A stretch of 64,000 nt of DNA from Burkholderia sp. Nafp2/4-1b (GTDB lineage Bacteria; Pseudomonadota; Gammaproteobacteria; Burkholderiales; Burkholderiaceae), in contig NZ_ML058603.1 of assembly GCF_003635165.1 (NCBI RefSeq), positions 62,001 through 126,000 on the forward strand. The letters run 5' to 3'. A program made the translations under genes and the position numbers. Position 1 is the stretch's first letter; each line of letters opens with the position of its first letter. Positions 35,031 to 42,570 of this stretch are shown here, piece by piece. Under the pieces are notes generated by a model. That model was not told the DNA's origin. It worked only from the letters and a program-made list of their open reading frames with translations, and did not search any database.

Positions 35031-38000
35031 TGCGCCCCCTGTGCGTTCGTTGCGGTGGCGGCCGCGACGGCCGGTGCCGGTGCCGCGGCCGGCGTACCCG
35101 TGCCGGCCTGCGTCGCGTTCAGCGCGGCGCCCGCGCTCGCGTCGGCGACCGACGACGGCAGCTGCAGGCCGCGCAGGCTCTGCTGCTGCGGTTGATCGCC
35201 GCCGCCGCCGGTCGGCTGCGACGTGCTGATGATGCGCATCGTCACCGACACGTTCACGCTGCCCTGGATCCACGTGAGGTCGAAGGTACCGTCCGGGCGG
35301 CGCTTGCGCTGCGCCGAGTTGATCAGCTTCTCGAGACCGTAGCGGCCCGGCTCGTTGACGAGCTGCACGGTACGGCCGTCGAAAGTCGTCGCGGACAGCG
35401 TCGCGCCCGGCGAACCCTGCGGGTTCGGCCACACGAAGTTGATCCACTGCGGCGGCGTGTTGCGGTAGCGCAGCTGCTGGCCGTCGATCGCGATCGTGTA
35501 CTCGGTCGTGCCCGTGCTCGGCTGCGGCAGGATCTGGAACACGGTCTGCGGTTCGGCCGCCGCGGCGGCGCCGCCAGCGGCGCCGCCGGCGAGCGGGGCG
35601 ACCCAGCGCGCGAAGCCGTTCGTGAAGTCAGGCGTGAGACCGATGCCCATGTCGCCCCACGTGCGGGCCGCGAGCGTGTCGCCGCGGCGCACCGCGAGCG
35701 GGCCGAGCGTGGTGCCGACGAACTTCGCGATCGCACCGTCCGGACCGAACACCTGCGCGATTTCGCCGGCGCCGGCCTCGACCTTCGCGTTCGCCGCGAA
35801 CGGGTACTTGGCCGCGAGCGAGCTCTGGAACGGCTGGTAGACCTGCGCGTTCCACACCTTGTTCACCTCGGCGCTGGCCGGCTGGATCACCACCGAGAAC
35901 GCCTGCATCAGCGGACGCACCAGCAGCGGACGCAGCGACTTGCGTTGCGAATCGGTGAGGCCGGTCAGCATCTGCTCGTCGACGTACTTCAGCGAATCGG
36001 CGAGTTCCGAGCCGTTGCCGTCGAGCGTCTGCTGCATCAGCTGGCGCGCGCCGGGGCCCGGGTCGCCCTGGTTCTTGATCACGTTGAAGCGCGTGCGGAC
36101 CTTCGACAGCGAGTCCATGTAGCCCTTGAGCATCGACGTGCCGTCGTGCGTCGCCACGATCCGCGCGAGCCCGATGAACTCCTGGCCGACCGGACCCATC
36201 GGCACCTCGGCCGGATTGCCGTTGATGTCGATGTTCGCGGCCGCCATCTGGCCGGCCTGCGAGCGCGTGAACAGTTGCTTGACCCAGTTCACGACGCCCG
36301 TCTGCGCCTTCTTGATCGCGACGTTCGCGAGCGACGGGTTGTCCCACGAGGTCTGGTCGTACGCGGTCTCGAGGATCTTGCGGATCGGCGAATCCTGCGG
36401 GTCGCCGAGGCGGTTCATCCCGTCGACGGCCTGGCCGAAGCTGCTGAAGCCCTGCACCGCGATGCCCTGCATGAACTTCTGCCAGTGCTGCGCGTACTCG
36501 GTCTTGTACATCCCGACGAGCGTCTTCTGGATCTGCTCGGGGCTGCCTTCCAGCGTCAGGTCGTCCTGCGTCGACGTGTTCAGCACCCAGTCCTTCGCCT
36601 GCAGTTCCTTGGTCGCCGCATCGCGGATCGCCGGCTGCACGTAGTCGAACCACGCCTCACGCGTGAACGTGCCCGGAATCGCATAGCTGCCGGCGACCAG
36701 CCCCTGGTTGCCGTCGCCGACGATGCGCGCGATGGTCATCGGCGCGAAGCGGGTCGACGCGCGCGCCTTGATTTCCTCGTAGACGCGCTGGCGGGCCGGC
36801 ATCCCGCGCACGACGCGGCGCAGGTTCTCGCGGGTCTGGTCGACGAGCGCGAGGTTCGCGTCGATCATCGGCCAGTCGTCGTCGGTCACGCGCGACAGGT
36901 AGAACGAGATCATGCGCTCGGCGCTCTTGATCATCTCGTCGCGCGGCATGTTGCCGCGATTGGTCTCGAGCCAGCCGCGCCAGAAGCGGGCAAGCTGGTC
37001 GGTCAGGTGCGCCTGTTCGACGTGACGCTTGTCGGACAGCATCAGGTAGGTCTTGAGCGCGTTGTACGCATCCTGCACATTGGTCGGCGACGCGTCGCTG
37101 TACAGGCCACCCTGCGGTGCGGCAGCCGGTTGCGGCGCGGCGGCCGTCGCGGCGGACGCGCCTTGCGCGGCGCCGGCGAGCGGCGTGGCGCCCGGCGGGT
37201 TCGTCGACACGGGAATCGCGCCGCCCTGCACGGCGCCCGATTCGGGCGGGCGCGTCATCGGCACGAGCTGTTCGGGGTGCGCGTTCACGTCCTTCATGAA
37301 CGACGCGAGGTTCTGCGAGACGGGCACCAGCAGGATCTGGCGCACGCCGTTGTAGTACTCGGTCAGCAGATGCTGCTCGAGCCGGTCACCCTGGTACAGG
37401 CCGAGCGACACCGACATCGGCTTGTCGCGGCGGAACTGCTCGAGCTGCTCGATCCGGTCTTCGAGGATGTCCATCGCCTGCAGGCGCGACTGCAGGTCGT
37501 TGCGGCCCTGCTGCATGCGCGTGACGTTGTCGAGGTCGGCCTGCACGTTCGCGACGAGCTGCTGGTTGCCGATCGTCGACCAGGTCCAGCCGCCGAGCGC
37601 GAGCGCGAGCGCCGCGACGAAGCCGAAGAAGGTCGCGTAGCGCAGCCGCGTCTTGGTCGGGCTCGCGAACTGGCGCACGGTCTGGCGATCCGCGAAGATC
37701 ACCTTCGAGAACAGGTCGCGCAGGAAGAAGCCGTTCTTCGAGAACGCGCTGTGCGGCTTCGGCAGCGCGCTCGCATCGAGGCCGAAGCGGCTCGCGATGC
37801 GCTGCGCGGCCGCGCTGTTGGTTTCGCCTTCCTGCAGCGCGCTGGTGAAGTAGAAGCCGCGGAAGATCGGCTTGTACTGGAACGGGTTATTCTCGAACAG
37901 CGTCGCGAGGAACGCGCGCAGCGACGGCTTGATCGTCGAGAATTCGAGCGGGAAGCTCAGCTGGCCCGGCGACAGCTGGTTGCCGCGCGACAACGACAGC

Positions 38001-38974
38001 TGCGCGACGCTGATTTCCTTCAGCCCTTCGTAGAGTTCCTCGAAGTGCGTGTCGAACTGCGCCACGACGTCACGCTTGTCGTCGGGCTCGTAGGGCAGGG
38101 TGGCGCCCCACACGCGGTCGTACTCGTGCTTGTCGCTGCTGCTGAAGAATTCGGTGAAGCCGGTGATCAGGTCGGCCTTCGTGAACATCACGTAGACCGG
38201 CGCGAACACCTCGAGCTTTTCCGTCAGCTCCTGAACGCGCTGGCGGAGGTTTTTCGCGAGGTTGATCGCAAATTCGGGGCGGTTGCCGGTGAGTTCGGCG
38301 ATGCTCGCGGTGACGATGATGCCGTTGATCGGCGCCTTCGGGCGGTAGCGCTTCAGCAGGCCGAGAAAGCCGAGCCATTCGCTGCGGTCTTCCTCGTGCA
38401 CCGAATAGCGGCCGGCCGTGTCGAGCAGGATCCCTTCGGTCGTGAAGAACCAGTCGCAGTTACGCGTGCCGCCGATGCCGTGGATCACCGCGTTGTTCTT
38501 GTCCGCGAACGGGAACTGCAGGCCGGAGTTCAGCACCGCGCTGCTCTTGCCCGCGGCGGGGTTGCCGATCACGATGTACCACGGCAGTTCGTACAGCGCG
38601 GAGCCGCCCGACACCTGGCCGATCTTCGACGTCTTGATCGTCTTCACCGCATCGGACAGCCGGGTGCGCAGCACGTCGAGGTCGGCGGTCTTCGCGTCGG
38701 GCGCGAGTGCGGCTGCGGCCGGCGCGGCGATCTTGCCGGTTTCCGCCTGCTCTTCCAGCACCTGGCCGAGCTGCCGGTTCGCGCGCTTCACGCGCCAGCG
38801 GCGCCACAACGCGACGCCGAGCCACAGCACGAGGATCGCCGCGAACGCGATCGCCGCCCACAGGAGCGGCAGCTGCAGCATGTCGGCGACGATGAAGAGA
38901 ATCGCCGCTAGCGCGACGATCCCGACAATCGAGAGCGTACGCGGATGAGTCAGCACGTTGAGGATGCGTTGCAT
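35027..38974 (-). CDS. tssM: TssM (IcmF) inner-membrane T6SS component
   Basis: Large inner-membrane protein (1315 aa) that spans the periplasm and reaches TssJ. There are two adjacent N-terminal membrane helices (TLSIVGIVALAAILFIVA, LLWAAIAFAAILVLWLGVAL), a cytoplasmic NTPase-like domain with P-loop GNPAAGKS, and a third helix near residue 445 (ATFFGFVAALALALGGW). The long periplasmic region ends in a TssM C-terminal domain. A low-complexity Pro/Ala/Gly insertion lies near residues 575-620. It is followed by tagF with an ATGA overlap. Confidence 0.98.
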   Translation of the reverse strand: MQRILNVLTHPRTLSIVGIVALAAILFIVADMLQLPLLWAAIAFAAILVLWLGVALWRRWRVKRANRQLGQVLEEQAETGKIAAPAAAALAPDAKTADLDVLRTRLSDAVKTIKTSKIGQVSGGSALYELPWYIVIGNPAAGKSSAVLNSGLQFPFADKNNAVIHGIGGTRNCDWFFTTEGILLDTAGRYSVHEEDRSEWLGFLGLLKRYRPKAPINGIIVTASIAELTGNRPEFAINLAKNLRQRVQELTEKLEVFAPVYVMFTKADLITGFTEFFSSSDKHEYDRVWGATLPYEPDDKRDVVAQFDTHFEELYEGLKEISVAQLSLSRGNQLSPGQLSFPLEFSTIKPSLRAFLATLFENNPFQYKPIFRGFYFTSALQEGETNSAAAQRIASRFGLDASALPKPHSAFSKNGFFLRDLFSKVIFADRQTVRQFASPTKTRLRYATFFGFVAALALALGGWTWSTIGNQQLVANVQADLDNVTRMQQGRNDLQSRLQAMDILEDRIEQLEQFRRDKPMSVSLGLYQGDRLEQHLLTEYYNGVRQILLVPVSQNLASFMKDVNAHPEQLVPMTRPPESGAVQGGAIPVSTNPPGATPLAGAAQGASAATAAAPQPAAAPQGGLYSDASPTNVQDAYNALKTYLMLSDKRHVEQAHLTDQLARFWRGWLETNRGNMPRDEMIKSAERMISFYLSRVTDDDWPMIDANLALVDQTRENLRRVVRGMPARQRVYEEIKARASTRFAPMTIARIVGDGNQGLVAGSYAIPGTFTREAWFDYVQPAIRDAATKELQAKDWVLNTSTQDDLTLEGSPEQIQKTLVGMYKTEYAQHWQKFMQGIAVQGFSSFGQAVDGMNRLGDPQDSPIRKILETAYDQTSWDNPSLANVAIKKAQTGVVNWVKQLFTRSQAGQMAAANIDINGNPAEVPMGPVGQEFIGLARIVATHDGTSMLKGYMDSLSKVRTRFNVIKNQGDPGPGARQLMQQTLDGNGSELADSLKYVDEQMLTGLTDSQRKSLRPLLVRPLMQAFSVVIQPASAEVNKVWNAQVYQPFQSSLAAKYPFAANAKVEAGAGEIAQVFGPDGAIAKFVGTTLGPLAVRRGDTLAARTWGDMGIGLTPDFTNGFARWVAPLAGGAAGGAAAAAEPQTVFQILPQPSTGTTEYTIAIDGQQLRYRNTPPQWINFVWPNPQGSPGATLSATTFDGRTVQLVNEPGRYGLEKLINSAQRKRRPDGTFDLTWIQGSVNVSVTMRIISTSQPTGGGGDQPQQQSLRGLQLPSSVADASAGAALNATQAGTGTPAAAPAPAVAAATATNAQGAQ

Positions 38975-39275
38975 AGGACGTTCAGGTTCCGGTGCGAATC
39001 AGTGAGGCGACGCAGGCGCGCCGAGCCGCCAGCGTGGCGCCGCGATGTGTCGCCATGCTGTCAAACGGGATGAAGGGGGCTGGCATCAATGCGCCCGCGG
39101 CATCGGAGACGGCGCGCGCAATAATGAAAGGACGCTGTGAGAATTAAAACGGAAGCGGCGGCCTGAAAAAATCGCGCAACGGAATGCCCGATCGATTGCG
39201 CCGCCCAAATCGTTTCCTGCCGGGTGATTAAAAAGCCCCATGCCGCCCTCATTATTTCTTGTTCGGCAGCCCTGA
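38975..39275. other. Intergenic region between tagX and tssM
   Basis: A 301-bp stretch with no gene that I can support. Some stretches on the tagX side look AT-richer than their surroundings and could hold the tssM promoter on the minus strand, but no clear -35/-10 pair stands out. Confidence 0.5.
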
Positions 39276-40121
39276 CTAGCTGCCGCGTCCCAGTTTAAAA
39301 CCGGGTTTATGGTATTCCACGTGTCCGAGATCCATCATTTTCCATCGGCCTCCCCAGGTCAGGCCGACCTGCTCGGCAACCTGTCCGTACAACTGGTAGC
39401 CGCGCATCGCCCAGGGATCTTTCTCGGAAATGACCAGCTTGCCGTCGCGCAAAAACGCGTTGTCGGCCGCGAGCCCGAACTGGTGATAACTCTGGAAGGC
39501 CGCCGCATTGGTCACGTTGGTGCCCATCTGCGCGAGTCGGTTCTGCCGTTCCGGGCTCCGATAACCTTCCAGCAGCGCCATTTCATAACCATATTGTTCG
39601 TGCATGATCTTGTAGACCAGCAGCAAACGCGTACGGAAATCGGGATCCAGCAGGTTCCAGTCGCGGCTCGCATCTCTCAGCGCAGGCCGCACCTGTTCGA
39701 CTTCCTTCGTGGCAAAGACTTCCGGCGGCAACGGCGGGGGCGGGACGAGCTGCTCGCCCTGCAGCAGCGCGGCGATCTTCTCGTCCGGCACGCGCGCCGT
39801 GTCGTCGTATTGAAACAATTGCCGACCGCGTAACGCAATGGCCACCAATGGCGGCGTCGCAAGAATACCTGCCGACACCATAATCATCAAGCGCCGCCGA
39901 ACCAGTAAATTTTGCACGTCGCTTAATGCGCCGCGCGTCGCGGTTGCCGATTTAACAATTTGACTGCGCGTGCGGGCGGCGCGATCGTTCGCACGGCGCG
40001 TCAGGCGGCCGTGAAACTGGGCGACGGATTCGAAAACGGTCGCGCGGATACCCGGTAAAAGCAACAGTGCCGCAACCGCGACGGCGAGGGCGAAATAGGC
40101 GACGAGTGCGACGGCAATCAA
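39276..40121 (-). CDS. tagX: TagX-type T6SS L,D-endopeptidase (M15/VanY fold)
   Basis: Membrane-bound peptidoglycan hydrolase of 281 aa. Two membrane helices are visible (residues about 2-24 and 78-98). The periplasmic domain has M15 motifs: ALLEGYRSPERQ, then S-Y-H-Q-F-G-L-A-A-D (ligands His and Asp) and the late D-L-G-H-V-E-Y-H. TagX of Acinetobacter is an L,D-endopeptidase needed for T6SS deployment, presumably opening the wall for the apparatus. The only start in frame near the first helix is TTG 40121 with GGGGA upstream; ATT 40127 is an alternative. It diverges from the next gene across 121 bp. Confidence 0.87.
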   Translation of the reverse strand: MIAVALVAYFALAVAVAALLLLPGIRATVFESVAQFHGRLTRRANDRAARTRSQIVKSATATRGALSDVQNLLVRRRLMIMVSAGILATPPLVAIALRGRQLFQYDDTARVPDEKIAALLQGEQLVPPPPLPPEVFATKEVEQVRPALRDASRDWNLLDPDFRTRLLLVYKIMHEQYGYEMALLEGYRSPERQNRLAQMGTNVTNAAAFQSYHQFGLAADNAFLRDGKLVISEKDPWAMRGYQLYGQVAEQVGLTWGGRWKMMDLGHVEYHKPGFKLGRGS

Positions 40122-40242
40122 CGAAATCCCCGGAAATTGGAATTGATTGTGTTTTGCAATGCTTGCTCTTAGAATCAGGCTGCTTTGAGAGGCCGGGCTA
40201 TATTATCGCGGTTAATTAAACCAGGATTCAATGAGACGCTGA

Positions 40243-41229
40243 ATGAGTGCGCCGGAAAATTCAAATTCGAAAACCCCGCCCAGCCTGCTGTCCGATACCA
40301 AACCGGCAGGCGCGGGCGGATCGCAGCAGTCGCGCATTCTCGCGAATCTGGAAGGACGTGTCACGCCGCCCGCCGAACCGCCGCGCCGTTCGCTGAAGGC
40401 GCCGATCGCGGCCGTCGTCGCGCTCGTGGTCGCCGTCGGCGGCTGGGGCGCATGGCGCTGGCAGCAGCAATCGGGTGAGCAGGCCGTCGTGGCCGCCGCG
40501 TCCGCGCAGGCACCGGCGAAGGCCCAGAGCGACAGCGGCGCCGCCGGGCAGGTCGTGCAGAACGCCGCGTCGGCGGCGCCCGCCGTGCAGACGGCGACGA
40601 TCGTCGACGACGATTCCCCCCCGCGGTCCGTTGCGTCCGCATCGGGTGCATCAGGTGTGTCGGGTGCGGACGACAGCCGCTTGTCGCGCGCGCTCGCGAA
40701 GGGCGCCGACGATGCATCGGGCACGGCCACGGCAGGCGCAGCCACGGCAGGCGCCGTCGCGGCGACGGCCGCAGCCGCGGCGGCGACGAAAACCGCGAAG
40801 GCCGATGTCGCGAAGAGCGACAAGGTCGCCGCACGCAGCAAGGCCGATGCAAAGGCCGAAGCGAAGGCGGAGGCGCGCAGGCATCGAAAGGAACAGCAGG
40901 CGGAACTCGCGCAGGCGAAGAAGCGTCGCGAAGCGACGACTCGTACCGCGAGCGCGAAGGCGTCCGGGAAGGACGATCCGGATGCGGATCTGCTGGCCGC
41001 GCTCGTCGCACGCACGAAGCCGGCCGACAAGAAGACCGCCGCCCAGCAGGGGCAGGTCGTACCGACCAAGACGGCCGCGACGACGGGCGGTTCGCTCGCA
41101 TCGCGCGTGAAGGATTGCTCGGCACGCGGGTTCTTCGAGGATCAGCTGTGCCGCTGGCGCGTCTGCGACGGCCACTGGGGCAAGGATCCGGCCTGCCCGA
41201 CCGCCGCGCAGCCGGAGAACCGGCAGTAA
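40243..41229 (+). CDS. T6SS-linked single-pass protein with Ala/Lys-rich linker and Cys-rich end
   Basis: Protein of 328 aa. An N-terminal cytoplasmic segment of about 45 residues is followed by one membrane helix (APIAAVVALVVAVGGWGAW). A long linker rich in Ala, Lys, Asp and Arg comes next (repeated KADAKAEAKAEARR-type sequence, probably coiled-coil), and the C-terminal domain is short with four Cys (K-D-C, Q-L-C, R-V-C, P-A-C). The layout is TonB-like: inner-membrane anchor, extended periplasmic spacer, small disulfide-bonded tip. In Burkholderia T6SS-1 loci the gene next to tagX has been called tagY; I recognise no catalytic domain. It closes the T6SS locus and has its own terminator. Confidence 0.7.
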   Translation: MSAPENSNSKTPPSLLSDTKPAGAGGSQQSRILANLEGRVTPPAEPPRRSLKAPIAAVVALVVAVGGWGAWRWQQQSGEQAVVAAASAQAPAKAQSDSGAAGQVVQNAASAAPAVQTATIVDDDSPPRSVASASGASGVSGADDSRLSRALAKGADDASGTATAGAATAGAVAATAAAAAATKTAKADVAKSDKVAARSKADAKAEAKAEARRHRKEQQAELAQAKKRREATTRTASAKASGKDDPDADLLAALVARTKPADKKTAAQQGQVVPTKTAATTGGSLASRVKDCSARGFFEDQLCRWRVCDGHWGKDPACPTAAQPENRQ

Positions 41230-41260
41230 CCGGCGTCACGCCAACCCGCTCGTCGCACCT

Positions 41261-41290
41261 GCGCCGCCCATTGGGCGGCGCATTGTTTTT
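41261..41290 (+). terminator. Terminator after the T6SS-linked single-pass gene
   Basis: Nine-pair stem GCGCCGCCC / GGGCGGCGC with a three-base loop (41261-41281), followed by ATTGTTTTT. A good intrinsic terminator on the plus strand, closing the T6SS locus. Confidence 0.8.
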
Positions 41291-41434
41291 GGGGCCGCCC
41301 GACGCGCGGGCGGCCGTCTGTGACCGTGTCACGAGAGCGTCACGAGCGTCGGGCATACGTTTCCTTTCATTTCCCGGCGCGGCGCCGCGACGCGCGATGC
41401 GCGACGCAGTGCGCGCCGCACGACCTTCGACACG

Positions 41435-42463
41435 ATGGACCTGATCGTACAGACTTACGGTGCCGATACGTCCGGCATGGTGTGCGGATTTCGCTTCGTC
41501 CCGGGCGGATCGGGCGCGATGCTCGACGCGGAGGCGGCCGCCGCGTGGCTGCGCACGTGCCGCAAGCACGATTCGACCGGCTCGGACGATTTCGTCTGGC
41601 TGCACTTCAACCTCGCGCACGGCGCGAGCGAGCGCTGGATGCGCACGCACCTCGGATTGCCCGACAGCTTCTTCGAATTCCTGCACGAAGGGTCGCGCTC
41701 GACCCGCATCGAGCAGGAGGACGGCGCGCTGCGCGCGATCGTCAACGACGTGATGTTCAATCTCGAGCTGACGCCGTCGGAAATCGCGACGCTGTTCGTC
41801 CACGTCGAGCGGCGCATCATGGTCACCGCGCGGCTCAAGCCGCTGCGCTCGGTCGACACGCTGCGCGCGTGCGTGCGCGACGGCGAGCGGTTCCGCTCGC
41901 CGGCCGAGCTGCTCGTGCATCTGCTGCACGACCAGGCCGACCTGCTGATCCAGATCATGCGGCGCACCAGCATCGACGTCGACCGCATCGAGGATCGCTT
42001 CCTGTCGCAACGGCTCACCTCGAACCGCATCGAGCTCGGTGCGATGCGCCGCACGCTGACGCGGCTGCAGCGCATGCTTGCGCCCGAGCCCGGTTCGATC
42101 TTCCGGCTGCTCGCGAAGCCGCCCGCGTGGCTGCACGCCGAGGATGTGCAGGAACTGCGCGAGTCGACCGAAGAGTTCTCGCTGGTGCTCGCCGATCTGT
42201 CGGGCCTCAACGAGCGGATCAAGCTGTTGCAGGAAGAGATCGGCTCGCGCCTCGACGAACAGAACAACCGCACGCTCTTCACGCTCACGCTCGTGACCGT
42301 GATCGCGCTGCCGATCAACATCGTCGCGGGCTTCTTCGGGATGAACGTCGGCGGCGTGCCGTTCTCGGAGAACAAGCACGGCTTCTGGCTGATGGTGCTG
42401 CTGGTCGCGGGCTTCACGGCGCTCGCCGCGTGGTGGGCGTTTCGCCGGCGCGAGGATCGCTAG
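41435..42463 (+). CDS. zntB: ZntB-like CorA-family divalent cation transporter
   Basis: Inner-membrane transporter of 342 aa from the CorA superfamily. A large N-terminal cytoplasmic domain with long helices is followed by two C-terminal membrane helices. The first ends in G-M-N-V-G-G-V-P, the pore motif of the ZntB branch, followed by the typical ENKHGFW loop and a second helix (LMVLLVAGFTALAAWWAF). ZntB moves Zn2+ across the inner membrane. Start ATG 41435 gives the usual N-terminus. It is a single gene, with no partner. Confidence 0.85.
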   Translation: MDLIVQTYGADTSGMVCGFRFVPGGSGAMLDAEAAAAWLRTCRKHDSTGSDDFVWLHFNLAHGASERWMRTHLGLPDSFFEFLHEGSRSTRIEQEDGALRAIVNDVMFNLELTPSEIATLFVHVERRIMVTARLKPLRSVDTLRACVRDGERFRSPAELLVHLLHDQADLLIQIMRRTSIDVDRIEDRFLSQRLTSNRIELGAMRRTLTRLQRMLAPEPGSIFRLLAKPPAWLHAEDVQELRESTEEFSLVLADLSGLNERIKLLQEEIGSRLDEQNNRTLFTLTLVTVIALPINIVAGFFGMNVGGVPFSENKHGFWLMVLLVAGFTALAAWWAFRRREDR

Positions 42464-42472
42464 CGGCATGCG

Positions 42473-42504
42473 CAAAAAAACGGGCCCCGCATGCGAGGCC
42501 CGTC
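42473..42504 (-). terminator. Terminator for the M1 aminopeptidase gene
   Basis: Stem ACGGGCC / GGCCCGT (42480-42486 and 42497-42503). It is preceded on the plus strand by A7, which reads as a U-run on the minus strand. It therefore serves the leftward peptidase gene and may also slow readthrough from the transporter. Confidence 0.75.
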
Positions 42505-42570
42505 GAAGGACGTGATGATTCGAACACCGGCCGGCGCCGCGTACCGCGCGGGGCCGGCCGGGGCACAACG

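Noticed and set aside
35030..38911. Very long plus-strand open frame (1293 aa) opposite tssM
   Set aside because: Shadow of tssM; the sequence is Arg/Leu/Val-rich and repeats no known fold, while the minus strand encodes a complete TssM.
12198..41229. fha, ppkA, pppA genes of threonine-phosphorylation control
   Set aside because: I looked for FHA, Ser/Thr-kinase and PP2C motifs near tagF and found none in the window; they may be elsewhere or absent.
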